A stretch of DNA of 64,000 nt, taken from NCBI RefSeq assembly GCF_014844095.1, contig NZ_CP062163.1:62001-126000 (forward strand). The letters run 5' to 3'. Numbering within the stretch: position 1 is the first letter of the stretch; each line of letters opens with the position of its first letter. A program made the position numbers and the translations under genes. Positions 28,271-36,677 of this stretch are shown piece by piece. The notes under the pieces were generated by a model. It did not search any database and was not told the origin of the DNA. It saw nothing but the letters and a program-made list of their open reading frames with translations. This stretch comes from Brevibacillus sp. JNUCC-41. GTDB taxonomy: Bacteria > Bacillota > Bacilli > Bacillales > DSM-1321.

Positions 28271-28286
28271 TTAAGTGATCACTTAA
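28271..28286. promoter_or_regulatory. 16-bp perfect palindrome upstream of the MFS gene
   Basis: TTAAGTGATCACTTAA is a perfect inverted repeat located about 50 bases before the Fur box and 75 bases before the MFS start. Its size suits a dimeric repressor of TetR or MarR type; the protein is unknown. Confidence 0.45.
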
Positions 28287-28321
28287 TTTTTATAGATTGT
28301 TCTTTATAACTTTAGTAAAAT

Positions 28322-28340
28322 GAGAATGATAATTACTATC
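28322..28340. promoter_or_regulatory. Fur box
   Basis: GAGAATGATAATTACTATC matches the 19-bp Fur consensus GATAATGATAATCATTATC at 16 positions. It lies 20 bases before the MFS start codon, where iron-loaded Fur would block transcription. Confidence 0.75.
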
Positions 28341-28360
28341 AATTAAGGAGAATAACTATT

Positions 28361-29539
28361 ATGGGTGTACCTTTGTTAAAAGAAGAGCTTCCGGTTGTTA
28401 ATAAAATCTGGTCGCGTGATTTTATTATGATTTTCTTGGCTAACTTTTTTGTTTTTTTATCCTTTCAGATGACTTCCCCGACCCTTCCGCTTTTTGTAAA
28501 AGAGCTTGGCAGAAATGAACGGTATATTGGGTTAGTTGCTGGCATGTTTTTATTTTCTGCCCTGATTGTCCGCCCTTTTGCTGGACAGGCCTTGGAAACA
28601 AAAGGAAGACGTTTTGTTTTCTTGTTCGGTCTAGCCCTTTTGGCTGTAGCGATTGGTTCATTTGGGTTTATGGTGAGTATTTTCCTTGTATGCGCCATAA
28701 GGATTGTACAAGGGATTGGCTGGGGATATGCGACCACCGCATCAGGTACGATTGCCTCCGATCTCATCCCAGCAAGGCGTCGGGGTGAGGGTATGGGATA
28801 CTTCACTTTATCGGGGAATTTGGCGATGGCTTTTGGTCCTTCATTCGGCCTTTTCTTAGCGGATGTTTTAACCTTTCAACATTTGTTTTTATTTTGCGGG
28901 GTATTAAGCCTGGCAGCTTGGATCATGGCTTCAACAATTACGTATAAAAAAGTAGATCATGCTACTGCTCCAGCTAAAACTAATAGGTTTGACATTTATG
29001 AAAAAAGCGCTGTTGCTCCGTCCGTTCTTGTTTTTTTCATTACGGTGACTTTTGGCGGGACTGCTACCTTCTTACCGCTTTATACAATCGAAAAAGATCT
29101 GACAGGTATTCAAGGATACTTTTTTCTTTACGCTTTAGCTCTTATTTTCACACGTATGTTTGCTGGAAAGATCTATGATCAAAAAGGACATCAAGCTGTC
29201 TTCATTCCGTCCACTCTTTTTATCGTAGTGGCGATGCTATTGCTAGCCTGGATGCCAAGTAACATGATTCTGTACATGGCAGCTATTTTTTATGGCATTG
29301 GATTCGGTGCTGTCCAACCGGCTCTTCAAGCGTGGTCTCTTGAACACGCTGCACTAAATAGAAAAGGCATGGCCAATGCCACTTTCTATTCCTTTTTTGA
29401 TCTTGGAATCGGTTTCGGTGCCATCCTCTTCGGACAAATTGGCTATCTTTTCGGATACATAAGCATTTACATAATGGCAGCAGTCTCTGTGGGGATTTCA
29501 ATATTGGCTTACTTATGGATTTTTAGAAAAATGAAGTAA
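28361..29539 (+). CDS. Fur-controlled MFS transporter, probable siderophore exporter
   Basis: A 392-residue major facilitator with 12 hydrophobic helices. The loop 2-3 region GRRFVFLFG and the family motif RIVQGIGWGYATTASGTIASDLIPARRRGEGMGYF in helix 4-5 place it in the drug:H+ antiporter 1 family near YwoG-like proteins. AAGGAG lies before the ATG. The adjacent Fur box indicates induction under iron limitation, so export of a siderophore such as bacillibactin or a xenosiderophore is a better guess than drug efflux. No siderophore synthesis gene is in the window. It ends with its own terminator. Confidence 0.8.
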   Translation: MGVPLLKEELPVVNKIWSRDFIMIFLANFFVFLSFQMTSPTLPLFVKELGRNERYIGLVAGMFLFSALIVRPFAGQALETKGRRFVFLFGLALLAVAIGSFGFMVSIFLVCAIRIVQGIGWGYATTASGTIASDLIPARRRGEGMGYFTLSGNLAMAFGPSFGLFLADVLTFQHLFLFCGVLSLAAWIMASTITYKKVDHATAPAKTNRFDIYEKSAVAPSVLVFFITVTFGGTATFLPLYTIEKDLTGIQGYFFLYALALIFTRMFAGKIYDQKGHQAVFIPSTLFIVVAMLLLAWMPSNMILYMAAIFYGIGFGAVQPALQAWSLEHAALNRKGMANATFYSFFDLGIGFGAILFGQIGYLFGYISIYIMAAVSVGISILAYLWIFRKMK

Positions 29540-29550
29540 TTATAAATTAA

Positions 29551-29579
29551 AGAACATCGTTGTGGATGTTCTTTTTTTT
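29551..29579 (+). terminator. Terminator of the MFS gene
   Basis: AGAACATC/GATGTTCT stem, GTTGTG loop, then seven T, 12 bases after the stop codon. Confidence 0.9.
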
Positions 29580-29615
29580 GAAAGGCTCTTTTATATTAAA
29601 ACGAAACGATTTAAG

Positions 29616-29742
29616 GTTGATTGGAGCGGAAGTGCGGGACTCCTGCGGGAGCAGTGGGACAGGTGAGACCCAACAGGCGTTTACGCCATGGAGGCTCACC
29701 GCCCGCCCCGCGGAAAGCGAGCATCTGGAGGGGAAATCAACC
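29616..29742 (+). repeat. GC-rich interspersed repeat, type 1, copy a
   Basis: About 127 bases that begin TTGATTGGAGCGGAAG, contain GACTCCTGCGGGA, GGTGAGACC, GGAGGCTCACC, CCGCGGAAAGCGAGC and end GGAAATCAA. The outer ends pair (TTGATT/AATCAA, with GGAG/CTCC inside), so it can fold as one long hairpin. Two more copies lie at 36678-36796 (reverse) and 38306-38433. Much richer in G+C than its surroundings. Confidence 0.8.
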
Positions 29743-29849
29743 ACACCACATTACTTGGTAAATGGCAACAAAGCATTCGAAAAAAGCCTATTGAAAACAG
29801 AAGTGATTTTGTATAACAGTTTATCGCATTTGCATCAGCACATTTTTTA

Positions 29850-29958
29850 ACCCCATGTAAAGTATGTAATGGTTTTATTAGTTTTAAGTAATGTTATTGT
29901 ATTCCCTGTTTCCTTCTCTCTTTTTCGTTGTATGATAGAAAAAAAAGGAGTTTTGGGA
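29850..29958 (+). repeat. Second copy of the duplicated upstream segment
   Basis: Matches 27485-27591 closely, including CCTTCTCTCTTTTTC and the AAGGAGTTTT ribosome site. With the following gene it forms the duplicated block. Confidence 0.7.
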
Positions 29959-30150
29959 ATGATTATTCTGCAGTATTTTGGAAAAGTTTTTTCATTCATG
30001 CATAAGGATATACCGGAAACTCATGTTAAGTGCCATGTTTGTGCAGGTACAGGTGCTTACGATATTTATACAGATTGTCTTACCTGTAATGCAAAGGGAT
30101 TGATTAGTAAAGTTGAGTATAATAGGAGGCTTGAAGAGGGTGAGATTTAA
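29959..30150 (+). CDS. Small DnaJ-type zinc-finger protein
   Basis: 63 residues. Four Cys at 25, 28, 40 and 43 (CHVCAGTG and CLTCNAKG) make one zinc site of the DnaJ central-domain type (CxxCxGxG twice). No J domain. AAGGAG lies 8 bases before the ATG at 29959; the longer in-frame extension lacks a ribosome site. Probably a small zinc-binding chaperone-like or regulatory protein; function unknown. A broken copy lies at 27592. Confidence 0.75.
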   Translation: MIILQYFGKVFSFMHKDIPETHVKCHVCAGTGAYDIYTDCLTCNAKGLISKVEYNRRLEEGEI

Positions 30151-30180
30151 AGAATTTCATGAGGTCGATATATGTAAACC

Positions 30181-30212
30181 AGAAGCAATATTGGCTATTG
30201 CTTCTTTTTTTT
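30181..30212 (+). terminator. Terminator of the zinc-finger gene
   Basis: AGAAGCAATA/TATTGCTTCT stem with TTGGC loop, then eight T. Its right half, from ATTGGC on, recurs at 33918. Confidence 0.85.
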
Positions 30213-30235
30213 GTCCAAAAACGTGGTTTGCCCCT
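30190..30235 (+). repeat. Left direct repeat of the 3.7-kb insertion
   Basis: ATTGGCTATTGCTTC, T8, GTC, AAAAACGTGGTTTGCCCCT. Repeats at 33918-33964 with few differences. In the uninterrupted relic (27832-27878) this segment occurs once. Confidence 0.75.
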
Positions 30236-30287
30236 AACAAAGGAATTTTTCTCTAATTAGAATGCATGATTTAAATCATCACACATT

Positions 30288-30310
30288 CAAAAGACCACCA
30301 ATTGGTGGCC
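30288..30310 (-). terminator. Terminator of the TagF-like gene
   Basis: On the minus strand GGCCACC-AATT-GGTGGTC followed by TTTTG, about 45 bases after the stop codon. Confidence 0.75.
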
Positions 30311-30352
30311 TTATACCCTTTTTGTCTCAGGTTGACGTTCCATTCAGAACAA

Positions 30353-32371
30353 TCAAGAAGCAGAAGATTGCTTTTCAGAAATAGTAAATTCACTCTCTTC
30401 CTCTAAAGGGTTATGTTCATTTTGGAAAATTATGTTTTGAATGTAGTCATAGGTATTTTTAGTATTGTGACCACTTGTGCACTCCATTAGTTTTGAAAAC
30501 TTTGCAGTATAGAAAGGAGATTGTGGGTTATTGTAACTGTAAACAATTTCGGAGTGCAAATCCTTGAATTTCTCCACTATGCCGCCAAAAGCAATCTCTT
30601 TCTGGAGAATGTTAGGCGCGCCATATTCCACTTCTGCTAAAGCCTTGTCTTCCCAATAGAAGATTATATTACTTCCACCTGCAAACGCATAAAAAGTAAT
30701 GGAAGAATAATCGGATATGACAACCTTACTGCTCAATAGAGCATCCTTTATGTCCCCTATATAAAACGATTCTTCGTATTTTTCATATATATCCGGGAAC
30801 TGTTCTTGAAGTATGATTCTTGATTTAGGATGGAGAATGACATTAATTTTTTTATCCTTGTAGAACTTCTCTTTGCGAATCAATTCCAAGAATGAGAAAT
30901 ACCGGTCTAAATAGCTTCCAACTTCAATGCTTCCTGTGAGATCCCATGGTCGCCATGTAAGCATAAATGTAATTTGATTTTTTTCACTTTGTTGTTCCTT
31001 AACATATAAATCAATATTAGGAAGTCCTGTTACCATCAGTTCTTTTTCCGTATAACCTGTATTTTTAAGGAACAAGTTTTTCTCAAAATTTGAATTTACG
31101 AGCATGTAATCTGGTGCAATCGGCACTTTACGGTTAAAGTAACCACGTTCGAAAATATTGGTCGCCATACATGGTCCATGCTGCAACATTATTTTTTTAT
31201 CAGTTGAAAGAACCTTTTTCTTAATTAAGTAATCGTTATCGTACAATCGGCGTTGTATATGTCCCACAAGATCGGAAGATTGAAAACTTCTAGCTAAAAA
31301 GATGTGATAGAAAGCAAGAAAGCTATTTTTCTCAACAAGGGCTCTGCCGTATTGTTGCTTAAGATTTTGGTATTCGGGATGGCCTTTTTCCAATATATAA
31401 ACGCAGGAATCCCCCATCTTGAATGCATATTTAAACAGTTCAAAGGCAGATTCCGAAGCCCCTGCACTGAACTTTTCAAAATAGATATCGTATTTTTTTT
31501 TGTTTAGTGAAAAAAGGCTAATCAAATAAGCAAATCTTTCTTTTATTATAATGTTTTTGGCCATTATACTTGTCAATACAATAACGTATTGACCCGTTAT
31601 AGACTTTCGGATAAAAAGTTCACTATTCATCTGCCCCAAACGATAGGAACGGGTGTTATACAGATAATGATTTTTATCGTATATGTGCTTAGAGTCTGAT
31701 TTAAAATTATACCAATAATTATGATCAGCGTGACTGAGTTTGATAAAAATAGGCGTATTAATCTCGCTAGTGTTTACATAATGTTGATAAATTTCCTTCA
31801 TTGGCACGAAAGACCAGTAAGTATGAATGAGTATGGATATCTTCCCTGTCTTCATTGCAAATTTCTCTCTTATTTTAACTGGAAAGAGAAAATGCACTTT
31901 AAAATTTATGCTTTTATCGTAACCGAACGATAAATAGGCTTCTTTGAACGAATAATTTCTGAAACGCATGACCCCAACAAATAGGAAGCGAAAGAATAAA
32001 AGGAATACTAAACCTTTGAAAAACGGGGCTTTCTCTATTTTATCCAGCGTTTTGTCTATCTGCAGATTTTTTTGACGTGTTTTCACGAAGGAAAGTTTGC
32101 AGTTTGTGTCTACGAAGAAAATGATTCTTTCATCCTCTAATTTCCCCTCTTTATTAACAGATCCTTTCGTTAAAGTGATTGTTTGTAAGACTGTCATTGG
32201 TTCATATTCTGAGAGAGTAACCGTATTGTTCGTTTCTTGACTATACACGAAATACTTCATATTGTATTTCCTTTTTTTACTAATACTCTTTGTGCCATTG
32301 AAAAGGCAATAGCCATTCGATAAAATAGGATTTCCATTTTCAAGATGACCATAAATTGTTTCTTGTTTCAA
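30353..32371 (-). CDS. CDP-glycerol glycerophosphotransferase family protein (TagF/TagB-like)
   Basis: A 672-residue protein with a C-terminal glycerophosphotransferase domain (PF04464 type): MLQHGPCMATNIFERGYF, VTGLPNIDLYV, LTWRPWDLTGS, NVILHPKSR, and the signature VISDYSSITFYAFAGGSNIIFY. It should add glycerol-phosphate or a similar unit from a CDP-activated donor to a teichoic-acid-like or surface glycan at the membrane. The N-terminal 330 residues are not recognised. Start is TTG at 32371, six bases after GGGGGG. Divergent from the phosphodiester glycosidase gene, with which it shares a 256-base upstream region. It lies inside a direct-repeat-flanked insertion. Confidence 0.82.
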   Translation of the reverse strand: MKQETIYGHLENGNPILSNGYCLFNGTKSISKKRKYNMKYFVYSQETNNTVTLSEYEPMTVLQTITLTKGSVNKEGKLEDERIIFFVDTNCKLSFVKTRQKNLQIDKTLDKIEKAPFFKGLVFLLFFRFLFVGVMRFRNYSFKEAYLSFGYDKSINFKVHFLFPVKIREKFAMKTGKISILIHTYWSFVPMKEIYQHYVNTSEINTPIFIKLSHADHNYWYNFKSDSKHIYDKNHYLYNTRSYRLGQMNSELFIRKSITGQYVIVLTSIMAKNIIIKERFAYLISLFSLNKKKYDIYFEKFSAGASESAFELFKYAFKMGDSCVYILEKGHPEYQNLKQQYGRALVEKNSFLAFYHIFLARSFQSSDLVGHIQRRLYDNDYLIKKKVLSTDKKIMLQHGPCMATNIFERGYFNRKVPIAPDYMLVNSNFEKNLFLKNTGYTEKELMVTGLPNIDLYVKEQQSEKNQITFMLTWRPWDLTGSIEVGSYLDRYFSFLELIRKEKFYKDKKINVILHPKSRIILQEQFPDIYEKYEESFYIGDIKDALLSSKVVISDYSSITFYAFAGGSNIIFYWEDKALAEVEYGAPNILQKEIAFGGIVEKFKDLHSEIVYSYNNPQSPFYTAKFSKLMECTSGHNTKNTYDYIQNIIFQNEHNPLEEESEFTISEKQSSAS

Positions 32372-32627
32372 TTCTTTCCCCCCATGTTTTCCGGACCTTG
32401 TAATCCTGCAACATTTTTAACAGTACCTTAGTCACACCCTATATTTTAAAAAAAAGACAATATACCTATGATATTATAAATAGTTAAACACTTCAATGTA
32501 ATTATTATTTTAAAAAACTTTTACCCTTGAGAAAAAGTGCTAGTTCGTCTAAAGTATCCGTAGGGTAACTTTCCCTTATTTAGCCGAATTGTTCGGCACA
32601 CTAAAGAAACAAAGCAGCGAGGGGATT

Positions 32628-33473
32628 ATGGCGACTATGAGGAAGATTATTGTAATCTTATTTTTTTCATTTTTATTATATGGATGTGAAACAACGGACA
32701 AGGACATTCAGCCTGATACTGAAAGAAACGTCAAACAGGAAAACTCTGATTTGGCCAATGAGTTACATTTAAATTCGAATGGATTTTATGAATATCATTC
32801 AAATACTTTAAACATACAAATCCAACCTGTTATTAAATCAGAACTGAAATATTGGGTTTCAACCATAAAAGTAAAGAATGTATCACAAGTTAAATCTGAA
32901 TTTGCAGGCGGTAGTTTTAGTAGTAAAAAAGAGGAAACATCCGAAATAGCAAAAAAAAGCAAAGCTGTGTTTGCAGTTAATGGCGGAGGTATTCAGTTTA
33001 AATCCAGGAGCGCTGTCATTCGAGATGGAAAAGTATTCAGAACGGGTTTTGCACCACTAGAAATCAGAAAAAATGGCACACTCTTTATTGGTGATGGAAG
33101 AAGAACGACAGAAGACATGCTTGAACAAGGAGCATTACATATCTTTGATTTTGGGCCGGAGTTATTGATTAATGGAAAGGTTCCTTCTTTTAAGAACCAA
33201 GATTGGTTTACAACAGTCCGTGCGCCAAGAACTGCGATAGGACAAAGGAAACCATATGAATATATCATTATAACGGTGGATGGTCGTTCGCCTGAATCCA
33301 ATGGCATGACGTTTGCAGAGCTTGTAAAGGTATTTCAATCCAAAGGGGTAACGTGGGCTTACAATCTAGATGGAGGTGGCAGCACTACCTTATATTACTT
33401 GGATAACATTTTAAATCACCCTTCAGATGGAGAAGAAAGACAAATTTCAGACATATTATATTTTACTGAGTAG
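32628..33473 (+). CDS. Lipoprotein phosphodiester glycosidase (NAGPA family)
   Basis: A 281-residue secreted lipoprotein: signal sequence with lipobox LLYGC, then a NAGPA domain (PF09992 type) with FAVNGGGIQF, VIRDGKVFRTG, APRTAIGQRK, VDGRSPESNGMTFAEL and the hallmark YNLDGGGSTTLYY. Family members cleave sugar-phosphate diester bonds such as those of wall polymers or GlcNAc-1-phosphodiesters. Beside a TagF-like polymerase, a role in trimming or remodelling the same phosphate-containing polymer is plausible. Start 32628 is just after GAGGGG; 32637 is the alternative. Followed by a terminator. Confidence 0.82.
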   Translation: MATMRKIIVILFFSFLLYGCETTDKDIQPDTERNVKQENSDLANELHLNSNGFYEYHSNTLNIQIQPVIKSELKYWVSTIKVKNVSQVKSEFAGGSFSSKKEETSEIAKKSKAVFAVNGGGIQFKSRSAVIRDGKVFRTGFAPLEIRKNGTLFIGDGRRTTEDMLEQGALHIFDFGPELLINGKVPSFKNQDWFTTVRAPRTAIGQRKPYEYIIITVDGRSPESNGMTFAELVKVFQSKGVTWAYNLDGGGSTTLYYLDNILNHPSDGEERQISDILYFTE

Positions 33474-33516
33474 CATTTGCTACAAAAGAATTTTTAATTT
33501 ATACAATCAATAATAA

Positions 33517-33545
33517 AGCCCCTCTCCATTTAGAGAAGGGCTTTT
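33517..33545 (+). terminator. Terminator of the NAGPA-family gene
   Basis: AGCCCCTCTC/GAGAAGGGCT with one mismatch, loop CATTTA, then TTTT. Confidence 0.8.
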
Positions 33546-33556
33546 GCTATGGATGA

Positions 33557-33733
33557 GATATCACAACTATATTAACTGTAAAGAATTTGGCAAATTATTT
33601 AAATGTTCGTGAAAAAACTGCTGAAGAAGAATACATGGGACGTCCCAATTTTCCTTTAATTCGTTTAAAACGGGCCAAGAGGGTTTTGAAGGCTGACTTT
33701 TTAGACTGGTTACAATCAATAATACAAGCATAA
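33557..33733 (+). pseudogene. Excisionase-type HTH relic
   Basis: An open frame without start codon reads LTVKNLANYLNVREKTAEEEY, then IRLKRAKRVLKADFLDWLQS. This is the winged-helix pattern of the excisionase/MerR-like small DNA-binding family (LTVxELAxYLxVSxxT ... RxxKxDLxxWL), but the middle is degraded and no ribosome site is present. It lies near the right end of the direct-repeat-flanked insertion, where an excisionase of a former mobile element could be expected. Confidence 0.55.
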
Positions 33734-33917
33734 GTCGTTTGGAAATTGTATGCTAATAAAAAGTTTAAAAAAAGCTGGGGTGATACGTAATCACAGCACC
33801 TTATTTGTATTTTTTTGTTAAATCTGTTGGTCTGCAAAGCCAAACTTCCCGATCTATGACTATTACCATCCGCTTGTTCCTGCAACATCACCCTCATTAA
33901 AATCATTTATTTATACC

Positions 33918-33964
33918 ATTGGCTATTGCTTCTTTTTTTTGTCAAAAAACATGCTGTTTGCCCC
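33918..33964 (+). repeat. Right direct repeat of the 3.7-kb insertion
   Basis: ATTGGCTATTGCTTC, T8, GTC, AAAAAACATGCTGTTTGCCCC. Matches 30190-30235. Here only the right arm of the terminator stem is present; the left arm AGAAGCAATA stays at 30181. Confidence 0.75.
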
Positions 33965-34003
33965 ACAACTTAAAATGGTATTTTATTATCAGGGGGGATA
34001 CAT

Positions 34004-34477
34004 ATGACGGCAATTACTCATATTGGACTGGCTGTACCTGATTTGGATGCTGCGATTAAGTGGTATGAGCAGGTGTTGGGTTTTAGATTATTGGCTGGTC
34101 CCTATTCGTTTGATGCAAGTGCGGAGGACGAACATAATATGACGAATGACCTTCTTGGTGATGATGTTAAAAAGATGCGTAATGCACATTTGATGGCGGA
34201 TAATGGAGTGGGGATTGAGCTTTTTGAGTTTGAGGAGCCGAGGATGCCTAAAGGTGAGAGTCGCGGTCATGAGGGCTTTTTTCATATTTGCTTGATAGCG
34301 GATGATATTGAAAGGCTGGCTGATGTTATTGCTGCTTCTGGCGGAAGAAGGCGAAGCGATATATGGAATACTTGGGAGAATAAGCCCTATTATTTAATAT
34401 ATTGTGAAGATCTTTTCGGCAATATCATTGAACTTTACAGCCGAAGCACGGAATTGATGTACGGAAATAGAGATTGA
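34004..34477 (+). CDS. VOC-family protein (glyoxalase/epimerase-like)
   Basis: A 157-residue vicinal-oxygen-chelate protein with two beta-alpha-beta-beta-beta modules. First module: THIGLAVPDLDAAIKWYEQVLGF with the metal-binding His6 and GIELFEFEEP; second: HEGFFHICLIADDIERLADVI and FGNIIELYSRS with the last Glu ligand. Four metal-ligand positions seem present, so it may be an active lyase, epimerase or dioxygenase; the substrate is unknown. GGGGGG lies 6 bases before the ATG. A truncated copy is at 27907. Confidence 0.82.
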   Translation: MTAITHIGLAVPDLDAAIKWYEQVLGFRLLAGPYSFDASAEDEHNMTNDLLGDDVKKMRNAHLMADNGVGIELFEFEEPRMPKGESRGHEGFFHICLIADDIERLADVIAASGGRRRSDIWNTWENKPYYLIYCEDLFGNIIELYSRSTELMYGNRD

Positions 34478-34486
34478 AATAAGAGC

Positions 34487-34524
34487 AGCCCCCAATTTGA
34501 GTATTGGGGGCTTTTCCTGTTTTT
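34487..34524 (+). terminator. Terminator of the VOC gene
   Basis: AGCCCCCAAT/ATTGGGGGCT perfect 10-bp stem, loop TTGAGT, then TTTCCTGTTTTTT. It also lies just after the convergent subtilase gene and could act on it weakly. Confidence 0.85.
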
Positions 34525-34526
34525 TA

Positions 34527-36410
34527 TCACTTTTTAACGGTTACTTTTCTTGATTCGCTTACGTTTTTCGCTTTGTCTTTGGCATAGGTATAAAGGTTCT
34601 GCCCGGCTTTTTGTTTGGGGATTTTAACCGAGAATGTGCCTTTGGAAGTTGCTGTGGCAGAGCCAATCACTTTTCTTGATGCTTTGATGGATACCGTGGA
34701 GTTGGCTTCTGCTTTACCTGTTACTTTTGTCGTTTTTGTCGTTACTGTGTTGACCGTCGGTTTACTTGGTGCTGTTTTGTCTGCGACGGTCACGGTTTTG
34801 ATCGAGCTAACATTTCCTGCTTTATCGGTTGCTGTTACGGATAGGACTTTTCCGGCTTTTTGTTTTTTTGACATCGTAACGGTGAAATTCCCTGCGCTGT
34901 TGGAATTTGCTTTGCCTAGAACCGTTTTGCCGGTTTTGACGGTGACGGAAGAGCCCGCCTCCGCTTTACCGGTTACTTTGACGGTATTGTCACCTACCGT
35001 ATTTACGGACGGTCTTGCAGGAGCCGTTTTATCTGTCACTTTAAATGAAACGGGTATACTTTTATTTCCCGATTGATCGATTAGCCTCGTAGAGATGGTC
35101 GTGCCGGCTGTTTGTTTTGCAATAGTCGCCGTAAAGGTTTTTTCGCCATTGATTTTCACTGTGGCGAGTTGTTTGTTAGCGGTATAAATGGAGACGGTCC
35201 CCGTTTTAAAATCAGTCGGGATTTTCCCGTTGATCTTCGTGTCCTTATCGGATATCGCGGTCACGGCCGGTTTGGTCAGCGTCTTCATCTCGAGTGCTTT
35301 TTTGGCATTGACCCGCCCGTTTCCATAGTATATGTCTTTCCCTTTTGCACCTAGGTCAACAGCTGAATCATAGAGGCGGTATTCGACCTCCGTTTTGTTA
35401 AGTTTAGGATCATTGGACCAAATCAGTGCCGCTACACCTGCCACCATCGGCGTGGCCATCGATGTTCCGCTCATCCAGCCGTATCTACCATAAGGCAAGG
35501 TTGAAAGGATATCATCTCCAGGGGCCGCGATATCGACTGTTGAATGGTAGTTGGAATAACTGGGACGCCTGTCCCTTGAGTCAGTGGCAGCGACGGAAAT
35601 GACGTGGCTGAATGCGGCTGGGTACACACGCTGCACATTTTTCCCCATATCCCCTTCATTCCCGGCAGCCGCGACGATCAGTACGCCTTTTTTATAGGCT
35701 TCCTGGACGGCCTTATTAAAGGCCTCCGAATAACTGGTGTCTCCTAAACTCATATTGATGATGTTAGCCTTTTGCTGAACGGCATAATGTATCGCCTCAA
35801 TGATATCAGCTGTATTGGCATACTCTCCATCAAAAACGTTGATCGGCATTAGTTTAACATTCGGAGCAACACCCGTTCCGCCTATGCCGTTGTACGCAGA
35901 ACCGGCAATGATACCTGCGATATGCGTTCCATGCGCCCCTTTTGGTACGATATGCTTCCGATTTTTTATCGTATCATAGGCATTGACGATCTTCCCTTTT
36001 AAATCTTCGTGATTGCGATCCATGCCGTCGTCAATGATGGCCACGATCAATTCCTTCGACCCCATGGTTTTGGTCCACGCTGCACTCGTACCAAGCTTTT
36101 TATGATGCCATTGGTCTATGTAAGCTGGATCGTTCGGACTTTCCATTTTCTTGAAAATGTAGTTTGGTTCTGCATATTCCACATTCTTCTGTTCTTCAAG
36201 TTCCTCGATCACGTTGTCTGTCGTTTCCCCTTTAGGAACCTCCACCTTTTCGATCAACTCGTTGATCGGCTCATCGTTCGTCTCTTTATATTTGACGATG
36301 ACACCATCAGATTGCGGGATCTCTTCTGCAGAAGCAGAATCTGGCTGGTAGATTGGCAGAATCATAAACAGTAATAATGCCGACAGTAAAACCTGAATAA
36401 GTTTGCGCAT
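34527..36410 (-). CDS. Secreted subtilisin-family serine protease with C-terminal Ig-like repeats
   Basis: 627 residues. Signal peptide 1-28 ending SASA, an inhibitor-like prodomain to about 90, and an S8 peptidase domain about 95-375 with the triad in IIDDG (Asp127), AHGTHIAG (His160) and GTSMATP (Ser317); the oxyanion Asn is in AAAGNEG (251). The C-terminal 250 residues hold three Ig-like units of about 80 residues (repeating KPTVNTV, KVTGKAEA, SVTVK, GKFTV, KAGNVSS), the last of which ends in KVTVKK without LPXTG, so it is likely secreted or loosely wall-bound. It is an extracellular scavenging protease. Monocistronic. Confidence 0.92.
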   Translation of the reverse strand: MRKLIQVLLSALLLFMILPIYQPDSASAEEIPQSDGVIVKYKETNDEPINELIEKVEVPKGETTDNVIEELEEQKNVEYAEPNYIFKKMESPNDPAYIDQWHHKKLGTSAAWTKTMGSKELIVAIIDDGMDRNHEDLKGKIVNAYDTIKNRKHIVPKGAHGTHIAGIIAGSAYNGIGGTGVAPNVKLMPINVFDGEYANTADIIEAIHYAVQQKANIINMSLGDTSYSEAFNKAVQEAYKKGVLIVAAAGNEGDMGKNVQRVYPAAFSHVISVAATDSRDRRPSYSNYHSTVDIAAPGDDILSTLPYGRYGWMSGTSMATPMVAGVAALIWSNDPKLNKTEVEYRLYDSAVDLGAKGKDIYYGNGRVNAKKALEMKTLTKPAVTAISDKDTKINGKIPTDFKTGTVSIYTANKQLATVKINGEKTFTATIAKQTAGTTISTRLIDQSGNKSIPVSFKVTDKTAPARPSVNTVGDNTVKVTGKAEAGSSVTVKTGKTVLGKANSNSAGNFTVTMSKKQKAGKVLSVTATDKAGNVSSIKTVTVADKTAPSKPTVNTVTTKTTKVTGKAEANSTVSIKASRKVIGSATATSKGTFSVKIPKQKAGQNLYTYAKDKAKNVSESRKVTVKK

Positions 36411-36552
36411 ACAATCACTCCAAAAATATGATTAAGAATAGCTATCGATGAGGTTATATCATGAACCAATTCTACTATTTATTCCTAACTAGATTGTATA
36501 CCGTCTGATTTGGATTTACTAACCTTTTTATCTAGTTAAAATAGCTTATTTA

Positions 36553-36582
36553 AAAAACAAAAAACCGCTATAAAGCGGTTTC
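36553..36582 (-). terminator. Terminator-like hairpin upstream of the subtilase
   Basis: Minus strand AAACCGCT-TTAT-AGCGGTTT followed by a T-rich tract. It would stop transcription coming from the repeat region. Confidence 0.75.
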
Positions 36583-36677
36583 AGTTTGTCGACAAAATGG
36601 GGTTCTATCTAATTTTAAAACAAAGGGGTTGACTGTAGACAAACTTGATAATAATTGATTACTTTAAAATTTGCACT

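Noticed and set aside
33595-33906. 103-residue minus-strand ORF
   Set aside because: It is antisense to the excisionase-like relic, has no ribosome site and overlaps the region up to the direct repeat.
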